From contig NZ_RBWY01000002.1 of assembly GCF_003634275.1 (NCBI RefSeq), positions 62,001 to 126,000 on the forward strand: a stretch of 64,000 bases of DNA. The letters run 5' to 3'. The number at the start of each line of letters is the position of its first letter. Within the stretch, counting starts at the first letter, position 1. The notes beneath the pieces are model-generated. The model searched no databases. It was given only the letters and a program-made list of their open reading frames with translations, and was not told where the DNA came from. The stretch comes from Orbus hercynius (GTDB lineage Bacteria > Pseudomonadota > Gammaproteobacteria > Enterobacterales > Orbaceae). Positions 51,911 to 64,000 of this stretch are shown piece after piece. The translations under genes and the position numbers were made by a program.

Positions 51911-53017
51911 ATGAGCGGTACAATGAACATAAATATCATCGACAAGATTAATCATCTAAAATACAGTATTCGCTGGAACTTGTTTGTAACGCTTGGTCTA
52001 ATCATGCTAGTTTGCCAATTGATTACTGTCTTTTGGTTATGGCATGAAAGTAAAGAACAGATAGATCTACTGGTTGATTTAACCTTAAGCCAAGAAATTA
52101 GCCAAGCCAAGGTTCGGCATGAAGAGATCGAAGCCATCTTTGCGTTATTAACATCCACTTTTGTTATCATGTCTGTCACGCTGCTGCTCGCCTATCAAGC
52201 AATCAAACGCATTACCAAACCACTCGAGTTATTACAACAAGACTTAGTAAAACGCGCAGCAGAAGATCTCAATCCGATTAATTCGTTTAGTAAAATGCAT
52301 GAAATTAAGGCCATCTCATCGGCGCTCAATGGCTTATTCTACCGCCTAAATGAAACGCTACAACAAGAGCGGCTTTTTACTGCCGATGTTGCTCATGAAC
52401 TGCGTACGCCATTAGCAGGAATCCGCCTACATTTAGAATTACTCGAACGCACTCATCATATCAATTGTCAGGAGCTAATCGAACGAATAGATAGATTAGT
52501 CAATACCGTTGAGCAGCTGCTAACACTGGCAAGAGCTAGCCAACGATTTATTACTGGCGATGAGCAACTCATTCACTTTCAAAACAATACAATGCCACTG
52601 TTGGCGAATGAATTAAGTGAAATGGTCCGTCTCAAAGGTCAAACGTTAACTTGGCAACAGTCTGATAAAGATGTTATTTTTCAAGGTGATAATATACTCG
52701 TATGCTTACTGATTCGTAATTTAGTTGAAAATGCCTCCCGCTATAGCCCACCAAACAGTGAAATTATTATTGATAGTTATCGCTATAATAATCACCAAAT
52801 GATGCTAGAAGTTAAAGATCAAGGTCCAGGGCTTGATGAAAATAAAATATCCCAATTAACCGAAGCTTTTTTTAGAATGGATCGCCGGCACAAAGGCATT
52901 GGTTTAGGGCTGAGTATCGTCCAGCGCATCATAAAACTGCATAAAGGTGAGTTAATTCTAAAAAATCGTGATGATGGCCAACAAGGTACAATCGTGCAGT
53001 GTCTATTTAATTACTAA
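51911..53017 (+). CDS. pmrB: sensor histidine kinase PmrB (BasS)
   Basis: Inner-membrane partner of PmrA. 368 residues: two membrane helices (about 25-45 and 77-96) around a short periplasmic loop, then HAMP, the dimerisation helix with phospho-acceptor His162 (ADVAHELRTPLAG) and the ATPase domain (NLVENASRYS, DQGPGLD, GIGLGLSIVQ). The periplasmic loop has EEIE (71-74), an ExxE pattern like the ferric-iron motif of Salmonella PmrB. A second in-frame ATG at codon 5 is an alternative start. It lies two bases after pmrA. Confidence 0.9.
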   Translation: MSGTMNINIIDKINHLKYSIRWNLFVTLGLIMLVCQLITVFWLWHESKEQIDLLVDLTLSQEISQAKVRHEEIEAIFALLTSTFVIMSVTLLLAYQAIKRITKPLELLQQDLVKRAAEDLNPINSFSKMHEIKAISSALNGLFYRLNETLQQERLFTADVAHELRTPLAGIRLHLELLERTHHINCQELIERIDRLVNTVEQLLTLARASQRFITGDEQLIHFQNNTMPLLANELSEMVRLKGQTLTWQQSDKDVIFQGDNILVCLLIRNLVENASRYSPPNSEIIIDSYRYNNHQMMLEVKDQGPGLDENKISQLTEAFFRMDRRHKGIGLGLSIVQRIIKLHKGELILKNRDDGQQGTIVQCLFNY

Positions 53018-53176
53018 ATCACATCACCACTAATAATAATTCGTAGTGATCTATCTGTAGTTAACCATAAGTAATACTTATTTAAGATATCATTAACAAA
53101 AAACGGTTTTATTTTTTCTTTCAAACGATTTTGCCCTATACTATTTCTGCCATAATTTAATAAGGGGATATACTGT

Positions 53177-53725
53177 ATGTTTAAGAATAAAGTGAATCGT
53201 CAGATTATTATCTGGACCACGATTTTAGGGGGATTTTTTAGCTCTCTAGTCAAATGGGGCTCAGAGGTTAACATGCCACCAAGACAACCGGGTGAAATCT
53301 CACCACCAGCAGCACATATTGATGCATGGCTAGGTTGGATCGGTATCGACTCACACTCACTCGATTATATTTATCAAAATACATCAGTGCTAGGTGCGGT
53401 GACGCTTTATCATTGGTTATTTAGCTTTGCCTTTGCATTTGTTTATGTCTATATATCTTATTTTTGTAACAAAATCAGACTTTGGTATGGTGCTTTGTAT
53501 GGCATTATCATTACCGTCGTGATGCATGGTTTTTTAATCCCATTACTTGGTTTTAGAAACCCAGCTTATGATAATGGCGCGGTTGGTTGGTTATGGAACC
53601 TTAATGGCTATGAACTCTGGAGTGAAATTCTGGGTCATATTTATTGGGCCGCTTCAATTGAGATTTGTCTAATTGCTGTTCTAGCTCACTTTGCTCGTCC
53701 GATCAGAGGCGTTTGGCGACAATAG
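53177..53725 (+). CDS. yagU: YagU-family inner membrane protein (DUF1440)
   Basis: A 182-residue membrane protein with about four helices. It shares with E. coli YagU the start of the first loop (SLVKWGSEVNMPPRQP), the central helix pair and the C-terminal block SEILGHIYWAASIEI. E. coli YagU is linked to acid resistance; its biochemical role is not known. Single gene with a GGGGA ribosome binding site, closed by the palindrome at 53758-53782. Confidence 0.82.
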   Translation: MFKNKVNRQIIIWTTILGGFFSSLVKWGSEVNMPPRQPGEISPPAAHIDAWLGWIGIDSHSLDYIYQNTSVLGAVTLYHWLFSFAFAFVYVYISYFCNKIRLWYGALYGIIITVVMHGFLIPLLGFRNPAYDNGAVGWLWNLNGYELWSEILGHIYWAASIEICLIAVLAHFARPIRGVWRQ

Positions 53726-53757
53726 TGTCGCTTTGCGCTATATATCCAGATACTAAA

Positions 53758-53782
53758 AAAGCCATATCATTGATATGGCTTT
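53758..53782. terminator. bidirectional intrinsic terminator between yagU and grpE
   Basis: AAAGCCATATCA (53758-53769) and TGATATGGCTTT (53771-53782) form a perfect palindrome about one base, flanked by A and T runs. Confidence 0.85.
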
Positions 53783-53842
53783 AAATTTTATTCTATGTTA
53801 CCAACTGACGACAATAACTGACTTACGGCCATTAATCGCACA

Positions 53843-54433
53843 CTACTTCGCAACAATAACCATCGCAGGACGCAGTAGGCGACCATTTAAAGTATAGCCT
53901 TTTTGAATAGTGTTAACAATTTGCCCTGATTGGTGTTCGGTAGAATCAATCATAGTAATCGCTTGGTGTACATCAGGATTTAATTGACCACCCTGCGTTG
54001 ACACCACATCAATACCAAATTTTTTCACCGTATCTAAAAAGGATTTTAGCGTGAGTTCTAATCCTTCAATCATTGCTTTGTGTTCTGGGTTTTCTTTATC
54101 GGTTGCTTCAAGCGCTCTTTCTAAATTATCAATAACAGGTAGTAACTCGTTAGAAAACTTTTCTAATGCAAATTTATGTGCTTTTTCAACATCTTGTTCA
54201 ACTCGTTTACGTACGTTATCAATTTCAGCACGCGCGCGAACCATGGCTTCTGCTTCATTTTTCTTCGCAATTTGCAGCTCTTTTTCTAGCTCATCAATAC
54301 GCTGATCTTTCTCTTTAAGCTGTGATTGAAGATCGGGTTGCTGCTCAGCCGCCGTTTCCGCCGCGTTATTTGATGCAGCAGTTACCTGAATATCTTCTGT
54401 TTGTTCTGCGTTATTATGTGTTTGTTCAGTCAT
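53843..54433 (-). CDS. grpE: nucleotide exchange factor GrpE
   Basis: GrpE releases ADP from DnaK. With the ATG at 54433 it is 196 residues, near E. coli (197). The ORF extends four codons upstream to 54445, but GGGG lies six bases before 54433. The first 40 residues are disordered and Gln/Glu-rich, then a long coiled coil (about 35-95, KAHKFALEKFSNELLPVIDNLERALE), then the beta-wing domain (GYTLNGRLLRPAMV). A heat-shock promoter precedes it. Divergent from nadK as in E. coli. Confidence 0.96.
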   Translation of the reverse strand: MTEQTHNNAEQTEDIQVTAASNNAAETAAEQQPDLQSQLKEKDQRIDELEKELQIAKKNEAEAMVRARAEIDNVRKRVEQDVEKAHKFALEKFSNELLPVIDNLERALEATDKENPEHKAMIEGLELTLKSFLDTVKKFGIDVVSTQGGQLNPDVHQAITMIDSTEHQSGQIVNTIQKGYTLNGRLLRPAMVIVAK

Positions 54434-54474
54434 AAGGTACCCCAAAATTATAAAAAATACATTTTATTTAAGGT

Positions 54475-54503
54475 ATTATGGGGCTAAAATTTAAGAAAAC
54501 AAG
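54475..54503 (-). promoter_or_regulatory. sigma-32 heat-shock promoter of grpE
   Basis: On the minus strand CTTGTTT (54497-54503) and CCCCATAAT (54475-54483) are 13 bases apart, close to the sigma-32 consensus CTTGAAA and CCCCATNT. The start point would be near 54468, 35 bases before the grpE ATG. Confidence 0.78.
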
Positions 54504-54574
54504 GCTACCGTGCTAACTAGTAAGGTAAAAATGATTTTATTAATTTAAAATCAATAAGTTATAAGGATAATTTT

Positions 54575-55456
54575 ATGAACACACAATTTAACTGTATTGG
54601 ATTAATTGGTGTACCAAGGCAACCTGAAGCATTAGTGACGCATGAAATGCTCTATAATTGGCTAACAAAAAATAGCTATCACGTGCTTGTTGAAGATAAG
54701 CTTAAAGAGCATTTGTCATTCCCGGTGACCAGTTACGCATCTTTAGATGAGATTGGTCAACATGCACAACTTGCCGTTGTCATTGGCGGCGATGGTAATA
54801 TGCTACGAGCAGCGCGTTATTTATCACACTACGATATTAAAATTATTGGTATTAATCGCGGTAATCTTGGCTTTTTAACCGATATTACACCCGATAAAGC
54901 AATCGCTAGCTTATCAGATGTCCTTTCTGGTGAATACGTAGATGATCCACGTTTCTTATTAGAAGTCACGTTGTATAACCAACACGGTGAAAGCACCATT
55001 TCCAGCTTTGCTGTCAACGAAATTGTAGTCCATCCAGATCAGGTTGCACATATGATTGAATATGAAGCCTATATTAATGATAAAAAAGCCTTCGCCCAAC
55101 GCGCTGATGGAGTAATTATCTCGACGCCAACAGGTTCAACCGCTTATTCGCTTTCCGCAGGTGGACCAATTATTACCCCCGATCTTGATGCGCTTATTAT
55201 TACACCAATGTTCCCGCACTCGTTATCGGCAAGACCACTGGTCATCAAAAGCGACAATATCATCCGATTAAAATTTCCAAAAGCAACCAAAATTCTACAA
55301 GTTGCTTGCGATAGTCAGATCATTTTAGCCGCGCAGCCAACCGATGAAATTGTCATCAAATGTGCGCCTTATCAATTTAATCTTATTCACTCAACTCGCT
55401 ACAATTATTTCCGTAACTTATCAACTAAGTTAGGTTGGTCAAAAAAACTGTATTAA
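54575..55456 (+). CDS. nadK: NAD kinase
   Basis: NadK makes NADP from NAD and ATP. The 293-residue protein (292 in E. coli) has the GGDGNMLRAAR motif and the second conserved block GINRGNLGFLTDI, plus the glycine-rich TPTGSTAYSLSAGGPII. recN, which follows nadK in E. coli, is not here. It ends at the shared terminator 55457-55476. Confidence 0.97.
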   Translation: MNTQFNCIGLIGVPRQPEALVTHEMLYNWLTKNSYHVLVEDKLKEHLSFPVTSYASLDEIGQHAQLAVVIGGDGNMLRAARYLSHYDIKIIGINRGNLGFLTDITPDKAIASLSDVLSGEYVDDPRFLLEVTLYNQHGESTISSFAVNEIVVHPDQVAHMIEYEAYINDKKAFAQRADGVIISTPTGSTAYSLSAGGPIITPDLDALIITPMFPHSLSARPLVIKSDNIIRLKFPKATKILQVACDSQIILAAQPTDEIVIKCAPYQFNLIHSTRYNYFRNLSTKLGWSKKLY

Positions 55457-55476
55457 AAATGCGGCATTAGCCGCAT
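55457..55476. terminator. bidirectional intrinsic terminator between nadK and xanP
   Basis: AATGCGGC (55457-55464) and GCCGCATT (55469-55476), loop ATTA; T-rich on the right and A-rich on the left, so usable in both directions. Confidence 0.88.
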
Positions 55477-55496
55477 TCTTTATTTTGTTAATAAAC

Positions 55497-56846
55497 TTAT
55501 TTCTTCTCTTCAGGAAACAAAAAGTTAAGTACAATCGCCGTCAATCCACCGGCAGCAATACCGGACGAGAATAACGATTTAACCCAATCAGGCATAAACT
55601 GGAAAATTTCCGGTTTTTGCGATACACCAAGACCAATTCCCAACGATAGTGCAATAATCATCATTGCACGGCGATTAAGCGGCACTCGAGAGACAATGCG
55701 CACACCTGATGCCGCGATTGTACCAAACATGACCAGTGTTGCTCCGCCTAACACTGGCTCAGGAATATGTTGAACAAAGCCACTCACTTGCGGGAATAAA
55801 CCCAATAAAACCAAGAAACCCGCCACAAAATAACCAACATAACGGCTGGCAACGCCGGTTAATTGGATCACGCCATTATTTTGACCAAAACATGAGTTAG
55901 GAAACGTATTAAACACTGCTGAAACAAAAGAGTTAAATCCATTAGCTAATACACCGCCTTTTAGCCGCTTCATATATAATGGTCCTGAAACAGGCTGCTC
56001 TGACACATCAGATGTCGCAGTAATATCACCAATTGTTTCAAGTGAAGTAATTAAAAACACTAAAATGAAGGGTAATAACAGTCCCCAATCAATACGTAAT
56101 CCATAATATAATGGTGTTGGAATCATTATCGAATCAGCACTCGACTCAACGGACTCAGGTAATAAGCCTAGCCACCACGCTAAGCCATATCCTACCGCCA
56201 TGGCGATCACCAAAGATGATAAACGTAAATACGGATTCTTTTGGATATTAAGCACAATAATAACCAGTAGCACAATCCCCGCTAACGATAAATTAATTAA
56301 AGAACCAAAGGTGCCATTTTGCATTGCTGCAAATCCACCACCAACGGAAGTGAGCCCGACTTGGATCAGCGATAAACCGATGATCATCACCACAATTCCT
56401 GATACTAGCGGTGTAATAATTTTTTGCGCTAAATGTAACACACGCGATAAAATCATCTCGGTAAATGAGCCAAGCATTAAGGTACCAAATAGTGTCGCCA
56501 TCATAACTTCAACCGTCGCACCGCCCGATCTTAGCGTCAATCCACCAGCAATAACCGGGGCAACAAAGTTGAAACTAGTACCTTGAATCGATAATAATCC
56601 AGAACCAATCGGTCCCCAAGTGCGAATTTGGATAAGCGAGGCCACGCCAGAAGCAAAGAGCGACATGCTAATGATATGCTGTGTATCTTCGGCGGGTAAT
56701 TCAAGACTTTGGCAAATAATCAAAGCAGGTGTAATAACAGCCACAAACATTGCTAATAAATGTTGAAGTGCGGCAAAGAGTGTTTGCGGTAAAGGTGGAC
56801 GATCATCCAATCGATAAATTAATTCAGTTTTGATTGAGGTTGCCAT
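55497..56846 (-). CDS. xanP: xanthine permease XanP
   Basis: XanP is a proton-coupled xanthine importer of the NAT/NCS2 family. The 449 residues (463 in E. coli, shorter at the N terminus) run parallel to E. coli Xan[21 protein letters not shown], and the family signature around [20 protein letters not shown], with the substrate-site Glu in [14 protein letters not shown]. About 14 membrane segments. Single gene; no purine catabolic genes nearby. Confidence 0.95.
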   Translation of the reverse strand: MATSIKTELIYRLDDRPPLPQTLFAALQHLLAMFVAVITPALIICQSLELPAEDTQHIISMSLFASGVASLIQIRTWGPIGSGLLSIQGTSFNFVAPVIAGGLTLRSGGATVEVMMATLFGTLMLGSFTEMILSRVLHLAQKIITPLVSGIVVMIIGLSLIQVGLTSVGGGFAAMQNGTFGSLINLSLAGIVLLVIIVLNIQKNPYLRLSSLVIAMAVGYGLAWWLGLLPESVESSADSIMIPTPLYYGLRIDWGLLLPFILVFLITSLETIGDITATSDVSEQPVSGPLYMKRLKGGVLANGFNSFVSAVFNTFPNSCFGQNNGVIQLTGVASRYVGYFVAGFLVLLGLFPQVSGFVQHIPEPVLGGATLVMFGTIAASGVRIVSRVPLNRRAMMIIALSLGIGLGVSQKPEIFQFMPDWVKSLFSSGIAAGGLTAIVLNFLFPEEKK

Positions 56847-56971
56847 AGAATAAGTTAGCTGATTCGACAGGCAATGGATTATAAATTCTTTCGACTCAGT
56901 TGGCTACTTTTTTATCATCATTATGAAAAAGAGTGCAATATATTGCTATAACACGGTTATAAAAAGGAAAG

Positions 56972-56999
56972 ATTATCGCGTCTGTTATAACGCGATAAT
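56972..56999 (-). terminator. intrinsic terminator of the atp operon
   Basis: ATTATCGCGT and its complement pair at 56972-56981 and 56990-56999 with an eight-base loop. Read on the minus strand, the hairpin lies 18 bases past the atpC stop and is followed by CTTTCCTTTTT. Confidence 0.82.
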
Positions 57000-57017
57000 G
57001 AATAGAAACATCGTTAC

Positions 57018-57440
57018 TTAGCGGTTACCACGTGTAAGATGAATAACACGTAGTTTAGCTAAAGCTTTGGAAAGTTCCGCTGAGGCTTGTGCATAAGTCA
57101 TATCATTAGATGGATTTTTAATTCGCTCTTCTGCTTGTCTTACCGACTCTTGCGCTTTCGCTTCATCAAGATCTTCACCTCGAATCGCTGTATCAGCCAA
57201 AATGGTTACCGTATTTGGCTGCACCTCTAAAATTCCACCAGAAAGATAGATAAACTCTTCATCCCCATTAGGTTTAACAATACCCACCATTCCTGGTTTA
57301 ATTGTTGTTAATAATGGCGTATGACCAGGATAAATCCCAAGCTCACCTTCACTACCTGTCACTCTGATTCGCTGAACATCACCTGAAAACAGGTGAGATT
57401 CAGCACTAACGACTTCTAATTGATAGGAAGTTAGTGCCAT
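57018..57440 (-). CDS. atpC: ATP synthase epsilon subunit
   Basis: Central-stalk subunit that links gamma to the c-ring and can inhibit hydrolysis. 140 residues: N-terminal beta sandwich ([32 protein letters not shown]) and C-terminal helical hairpin with the family ending. Last gene of the operon, 24 bases after atpD. Confidence 0.97.
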   Translation of the reverse strand: MALTSYQLEVVSAESHLFSGDVQRIRVTGSEGELGIYPGHTPLLTTIKPGMVGIVKPNGDEEFIYLSGGILEVQPNTVTILADTAIRGEDLDEAKAQESVRQAEERIKNPSNDMTYAQASAELSKALAKLRVIHLTRGNR

Positions 57441-57464
57441 AATGATCTCCGTTTGCGCAATCTC

Positions 57465-58865
<1,401 letters not shown>

Positions 58866-58916
58866 TTATAACTCAATATAACTGTTAATAACCCTAGCTA
58901 TTAACTCGACTTAACG

Positions 58917-59786
58917 TTAACTTGAAACAGCTGACGCACCAGACACAATGTCAATCAACTCATTGGTGATTGCACCTTGTCGGGCTTTGTTATAGACAAT
59001 TTGTAAATCATTAATCAGATTTGCACCATTATCCGTCGCTGCCTTCATTGCTACCATTCTTGCTGCTTGCTCACTTGCCAAGTTTTCAACAACGGCTTGA
59101 TAAACTTGAGATTCAATATACCGACGCAGCATCACATCTAATAATGCGTTCGCATCTGGCTCATAAATATAATCCCAAGCTTTATCTTGTAGCTCATCTT
59201 CATCAGAAGGTGGCAGTGGTATCAATTGCTGTATGGTTGGTTTTTGTGACATCGTGTTAATAAATTTATTCGTTACAATGTATAAACGATCAATTTTACC
59301 CTCATCATACGCCTCTAACATAGTCTTCACAGGCCCTATCAAACTAGATAGAGAAGGCTCATCGCCCATTCCGGTAACTTGAGTTAGAATGTTCGCTTTC
59401 AGTGATGAGAAAAACGATACACCTCTTGAACCAATCAATGCAACATCTGATTGCACTCCTTTTGCTTGCCAATCATTCATATCGGCAAGCACGGTTTTAA
59501 ATAAATTAATATTCAAACCACCACATAAGCCACGGTCGGTTGAAATAATCAAGTAGCCAACGCGCTTAACATCTCTTGTTTCCAAGTACGAATGTTTGAC
59601 ACTTGAATGAGCTAACGCTAAATGTCCAATTACTTTACGAATCAACTCAGCATAAGGACGACTTGCTGCCATTCTATCTTGCGTTTTACGCATTTTAGAG
59701 TTAGCAACCATCTCCATCGCTTTAGTAATCTTTTGGGTACTTTGAATACTTGCGATTTTCGTTCTTATCTCTTTTGCATTAGCCAT
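58917..59786 (-). CDS. atpG: ATP synthase gamma subunit
   Basis: Rotating shaft of F1. 289 residues, starting [28 protein letters not shown] and ending with a coiled C-terminal helix ([19 protein letters not shown]). Between atpA (31 bases upstream) and atpD. Confidence 0.98.
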   Translation of the reverse strand: MANAKEIRTKIASIQSTQKITKAMEMVANSKMRKTQDRMAASRPYAELIRKVIGHLALAHSSVKHSYLETRDVKRVGYLIISTDRGLCGGLNINLFKTVLADMNDWQAKGVQSDVALIGSRGVSFFSSLKANILTQVTGMGDEPSLSSLIGPVKTMLEAYDEGKIDRLYIVTNKFINTMSQKPTIQQLIPLPPSDEDELQDKAWDYIYEPDANALLDVMLRRYIESQVYQAVVENLASEQAARMVAMKAATDNGANLINDLQIVYNKARQGAITNELIDIVSGASAVSS

Positions 59787-59817
59787 TTATTTTACCTCTT
59801 CCCACTTGCAATAATTA

Positions 59818-61359
59818 CTACCAAGTTTGTGTTGATTTAAAGCTGTCTAAAATATCTTTCAGCTGTTTTTCAACGTCATCGTTGTAATTACCTGTTTTAG
59901 CAAGTTCCTTCATAAAATCAGCATATTGACTATGAGCATAAGACTGTAAGGCTGCTTCAAAAGGGAGTACTTTTTCAAGTTCAACATCGTCTAAATAACC
60001 GCGTTCTGCAGCAAATAACACTATCGCTTGATCGGCAACCGTCATTGGTGAATATTGTTTCTGTTTTAATAATTCAGTTACTTTTTCACCATGGCTTAAC
60101 TGGTTACGCGTTGCTTCATCTAAGTCAGAAGCAAATTGCGAGAACGCCGCTAATTCACGATACTGTGCAAGTGCAGTACGAATACCACCAGACAATTTCT
60201 TCATAACTTTAGTTTGCGCAGCACCACCAACACGAGATACCGAAATACCTGGGTTAACAGCAGGGCGAATACCAGAGTTAAATAAATTGGTTTCCAAGAA
60301 GATCTGGCCATCAGTAATCGAAATTACGTTAGTCGGTACGAACGCCGAAACGTCTCCTGCTTGTGTTTCAATAATTGGTAATGCGGTTAATGAACCAGTT
60401 TTACCTTTTACTTCACCTTTAGTGAACTCTTCAACATACTCAGCATTAACGCGAGCTGCACGTTCAAGTAAACGTGAATGTAAATAGAACACATCCCCGG
60501 GATAAGCTTCACGCCCAGGTGGACGACGAAGTAATAATGAAATTTGACGATAAGCGACCGCTTGTTTAGACAAATCATCATAAACAACTAACGCATCTTG
60601 CCCTCTATCACGGAAATATTCACCCATTGCACAACCGGCATATGGCGCTAAATATTGTAAGGCTGCTGATTCTGATGCTGATGCCACAACCACGATGGTA
60701 TTTTTAAGCGCACCATGCTCTTCGAGTTTACGTACAACGTTAGCAATTGTTGATTGTTTTTGCCCAATTGCAACATAAATACATTTTACGCCAGAATCAC
60801 GCTGATTGATGATAGCATCAACCGCTAAGGCTGTTTTACCCGTTTGACGATCGCCGATAATTAGCTCACGCTGACCACGTCCGATTGGAATCATTGAGTC
60901 AACGGCTTTATAACCCGTTTGCATTGCCTGATCAACAGATTTTCTGTCGATAACACCTGGCGCAACCACTTCAACTGGTGAGAAACCATCATGTTGAACC
61001 GCGCCTTTACCATCAATTGGCTCACCTAACGTATTAATAACACGTCCAAGTAGACCATCACCAACAGGAACTTGCAAAATACGACCAGTACATTGTACTT
61101 TCATGCCTTCTGCAAGATCTTCATATGGACCCATCACCACCGCACCAACAGAATCACGTTCTAAGTTAAGTGCCATTGCATAACGGTTATTTGGTAATGC
61201 AATCATTTCGCCTTGCATAACCTCAGTTAATCCGTGAATACGAAGAATACCATCACTAACAGAGATGATTGTCCCTTCGCTGTGAGCTTCACTCACAACA
61301 TTAAATTGAGCGATTCGCTCTTTAATTAGTTCACTTATTTCAGTTGAATTTAGCTGCAT
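59818..61359 (-). CDS. atpA: ATP synthase alpha subunit
   Basis: Non-catalytic nucleotide-binding F1 subunit. 513 residues as in E. coli. P-loop [15 protein letters not shown]; the family signature [17 protein letters not shown] is present. It follows atpH by 11 bases. Confidence 0.98.
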   Translation of the reverse strand: MQLNSTEISELIKERIAQFNVVSEAHSEGTIISVSDGILRIHGLTEVMQGEMIALPNNRYAMALNLERDSVGAVVMGPYEDLAEGMKVQCTGRILQVPVGDGLLGRVINTLGEPIDGKGAVQHDGFSPVEVVAPGVIDRKSVDQAMQTGYKAVDSMIPIGRGQRELIIGDRQTGKTALAVDAIINQRDSGVKCIYVAIGQKQSTIANVVRKLEEHGALKNTIVVVASASESAALQYLAPYAGCAMGEYFRDRGQDALVVYDDLSKQAVAYRQISLLLRRPPGREAYPGDVFYLHSRLLERAARVNAEYVEEFTKGEVKGKTGSLTALPIIETQAGDVSAFVPTNVISITDGQIFLETNLFNSGIRPAVNPGISVSRVGGAAQTKVMKKLSGGIRTALAQYRELAAFSQFASDLDEATRNQLSHGEKVTELLKQKQYSPMTVADQAIVLFAAERGYLDDVELEKVLPFEAALQSYAHSQYADFMKELAKTGNYNDDVEKQLKDILDSFKSTQTW

Positions 61360-61370
61360 TATCAGTCCCC

Positions 61371-61904
61371 TTAAGACTGTAGAGCGTCGCTTAAACGATT
61401 AAGGCGACCTCTGATACTACTATCAATAACCATATCACCCGTACGAATAATAAACCCAGAAATAATCGACTTATCAATATGGCATTTCAGATTTACTTTT
61501 CGAGATAAACGTTGTTCGACCGCGATAGAAATTTTATTAAGTTGGTCTGCTGTTAACTCTGTTGCTGAAATAACTTCAACATCAGCAGCTGACGCTTTTT
61601 CTAAGCAAAGCTGTTGGAAAAGCGTAAACACTTCTGGCAGTAAAGCTAATCGCTTATTTTCTGCCATAATTTTAATAAAATTAGCACGATATTCATCTAG
61701 CACATCCTGACAGATGTTGATAAATAATTTTGCAATTGACTCTGGCTTCATATCAGATGTCAAAATACTTTGAATTTGCTCATCCTTACTGACTTCAGAT
61801 GTTAACACTAACATCTGCTGCCAAGCTTCAATGCTTTTGTGCTCTACCGCAAAATCGAAAGCAGCTTTAGCATAAGGGCGAGCAATTGTAATTAAGTCAG
61901 CCAT
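61371..61904 (-). CDS. atpH: ATP synthase delta subunit
   Basis: Peripheral-stalk subunit at the top of F1. 177 residues as in E. coli, with N-terminal helical domain ([15 protein letters not shown]) and C-terminal [20 protein letters not shown]. Order atpF-atpH-atpA is standard. Confidence 0.97.
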   Translation of the reverse strand: MADLITIARPYAKAAFDFAVEHKSIEAWQQMLVLTSEVSKDEQIQSILTSDMKPESIAKLFINICQDVLDEYRANFIKIMAENKRLALLPEVFTLFQQLCLEKASAADVEVISATELTADQLNKISIAVEQRLSRKVNLKCHIDKSIISGFIIRTGDMVIDSSIRGRLNRLSDALQS

Positions 61905-61917
61905 TGCTCAATACTCC

Positions 61918-62388
61918 TTATAGCTTAGCTACGAGTTTATCAATGATGTCGCTATTTGCGGCTTCATTAACAGTACGTTCAATAATTTTTTCTGCACCTG
62001 CAATAGCGAGTGTAGCAACTTGTTGTCTTAACTCTTCTCGAGCGCGTTTGCGTTCAGCTTCGACTTCGGCTAATCCTTGATTAACAATTCGCTCTCTTTC
62101 ACGATGAGCTTCTTGTTGTGCTTCATCAAGAATAGCTGCTTTACGCTTATTCGCTTGCTCGATTATTGCATTAGCCTCAACCTTCGCTTGTTGCATAATT
62201 TCAGATGTATTTGCTTTGGCTAATTCCAAATCTTTTTTTGCTGCTTCTGCAGAGTTTAAGCCATCAGCGATCTCTTTTTGACGTTTTTCAATCGCGTTAA
62301 TAACAGGTGGCCATACAAACTTCATGCAGAACCAAACAAACAATACAAATGTAACTGCTTGGCCGAGGAGTGTTGCATTCATATCCAT
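61918..62388 (-). CDS. atpF: ATP synthase b subunit
   Basis: Peripheral-stalk subunit of 156 residues, as in E. coli. One N-terminal membrane helix (about 5-25, [18 protein letters not shown]) followed by a long charged helix forming the right-handed coiled coil. A second ATG two codons in (after MDM) is possible. Confidence 0.97.
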   Translation of the reverse strand: MDMNATLLGQAVTFVLFVWFCMKFVWPPVINAIEKRQKEIADGLNSAEAAKKDLELAKANTSEIMQQAKVEANAIIEQANKRKAAILDEAQQEAHRERERIVNQGLAEVEAERKRAREELRQQVATLAIAGAEKIIERTVNEAANSDIIDKLVAKL

Positions 62389-62423
62389 GAGACAATTCCT
62401 CTTAACTTTTCATCTAACAATGA

Positions 62424-62669
<246 letters not shown>

Positions 62670-62684
62670 TTAAAAAAAACTTGA

Positions 62685-63497
<813 letters not shown>

Positions 63498-63545
63498 TTA
63501 TTTATACCATTCATCTCTATCGCTAAATGAAAGGAATAAACAATC

Positions 63546-63597
63546 GTTCTAATAATTAGAACCCTTATTTTAAACCATTTCACCTATATGAAGTCAA
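63546..63597 (-). promoter_or_regulatory. candidate atp promoter with a 17-bp palindrome at its start region
   Basis: On the minus strand TTGACT (63592-63597) and TAAAAT (63567-63572) are 19 bases apart, wider than ideal. Immediately downstream GTTCTAAT-A-ATTAGAAC (63546-63562) is a perfect palindrome covering the expected start point, about 80 bases before atpB. It could be an operator or the first leader hairpin. Confidence 0.4.
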
Positions 63598-63668
63598 CAA
63601 CAGATTCGAAAAAAGTCGAATTAACACACAAATTATCAAATTAAATTTTTATTTGCTTAAATAATAAT

Positions 63669-63696
63669 CATGCCATGTATATCTTGACATGGTATG
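63669..63696 (-). terminator. probable terminator of tilS
   Basis: CATGCCATGT (63669-63678) pairs with ACATGGTATG (63687-63696) with one G-U pair, 14 bases past the tilS stop on the minus strand, followed by a T-rich but interrupted stretch (ATTATTATTT). Confidence 0.55.
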
Positions 63697-63710
63697 AAAA
63701 TTACGCAAGT

Positions 63711-64000
63711 TTAATCGTGTTTATGTCTATAACTAACTTGATTGCCTTGTCCTTGTACAGAAACAAAAACACCAACCGCTGTAATCAGCATTTCATTATA
63801 AAAAATAAGTGGAATACGTGTTCGCATCCACGGCGCAATATCATACTCTTGCCATAGTTTTTTAATTTGCCGTGAACCGGTTCTTCCGGCAATATGCCAT
63901 GAGCCTTGTGCATGAAAACGCACCGAAACCTGCTCATTAGCCAAAGGCAGCCGGCAACAATTATTGCCTGAGGTAGTAACCGACAACTGACCTAAGCCAT
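63711..64000 (-). CDS. tilS: tRNA(Ile)-lysidine synthase TilS, C-terminal part (partial)
   Basis: TilS converts the wobble cytidine of the CAU-anticodon tRNA-Ile to lysidine. Only the C-terminal domain of about 96 residues is in the window; the frame stays open to base 64000, and the TTG at 63986 is not the start. Family features are the RF-AQGSWHIAGRTGSRQIKKLWQE segment (in pieces) and PWMRTRIPLIFYNEMLITAVGVFV, typical of the TilS C-terminal substrate-recognition domain. It lies upstream of the atp operon on the same strand; in E. coli tilS is elsewhere, beside accA. Confidence 0.87.
   Translation of the reverse strand, partial: GLGQLSVTTSGNNCCRLPLANEQVSVRFHAQGSWHIAGRTGSRQIKKLWQEYDIAPWMRTRIPLIFYNEMLITAVGVFVSVQGQGNQVSYRHKHD

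Overview
The window is a stretch of chromosome from an AT-rich gammaproteobacterium. Nearly every protein is close in sequence and length to its Escherichia coli counterpart (for example XerD is 298 residues with the same catalytic residue numbers). Many blocks keep enteric order: sohB, xerD-dsbC-recJ, ptsH-ptsI-crr, nirB-nirD-cysG, rplU-rpmA-yhbE-obgE, tyrS-pdxY, rodZ-ispG-hisS-yfgM-bamB-der-yfgJ, eptA-pmrA-pmrB, grpE against nadK, and the atp operon. The blocks are joined in a non-enteric order and several members are missing (tusB, nirC, atpI; rodZ is shortened). This combination suggests the order Orbales (Gilliamella, Frischella, Orbus and relatives) or a neighbour of Enterobacterales and Pasteurellales. 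That placement is inference from protein resemblance; no rRNA is present. There is no prophage, insertion sequence, CRISPR array or defence island that I can support.

Layout. 1-1472: the end of fkpA, tusD and tusC, then engB. 1738-3585: argD under a tandem ArgR operator, next to an unknown secreted protein. 3676-8098: an MFS exporter, ettA and mpl. 8172-12714: sohB-xerD-dsbC-recJ on the minus strand. 12961-15050: formate-tetrahydrofolate ligase overlapping a two-cluster ferredoxin. 15200-15409: a tRNA-His/tRNA-Pro operon with its promoter and terminator. 15468-21499: cysteine desulfidase cyuA, the general PTS genes and pgi. 22095-28965: nitrite reductase, siroheme synthase and the NarX-NarL nitrate sensor. 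29065-32015: the ribosomal protein/obgE operon. 32065-32194: a RyhB-type small RNA with a perfect Fur palindrome over its promoter; the ORF predictions give no hint of this gene. 32313-35579: a nucleoside utilisation cluster whose first gene, a DeoR-ribokinase fusion, is wrecked by frameshifts. 35623-38844: a lipoprotein, smrB, nth and putP. 39028-48727: tyrS-pdxY, short rodZ, ispG-hisS-yfgM-bamB-der-yfgJ and adk. 48857-53017: a PmrA box driving a YbjG-like phosphatase, eptA, pmrA and pmrB. 53177-56846: yagU, grpE with a heat-shock promoter, nadK and xanP. 57018-63467: the atp operon. 63711-64000: the end of tilS.

How the genes work together. The physiology is that of a facultatively anaerobic fermenter: PTS sugar entry feeding Pgi, nitrite reduction to ammonium with in-house siroheme synthesis and nitrate sensing, use of formate for one-carbon units, and cysteine breakdown. 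Iron limitation would induce the RyhB homologue. Envelope stress would be read by PmrAB, which appears to control its own operon and the lipid A phosphoethanolamine transferase. The most notable items are the RyhB gene, the PmrA-box operon, the tandem ARG boxes, the coupled fhs-ferredoxin pair, the decayed regulator-kinase fusion, and a nine-G tract inside hisS.
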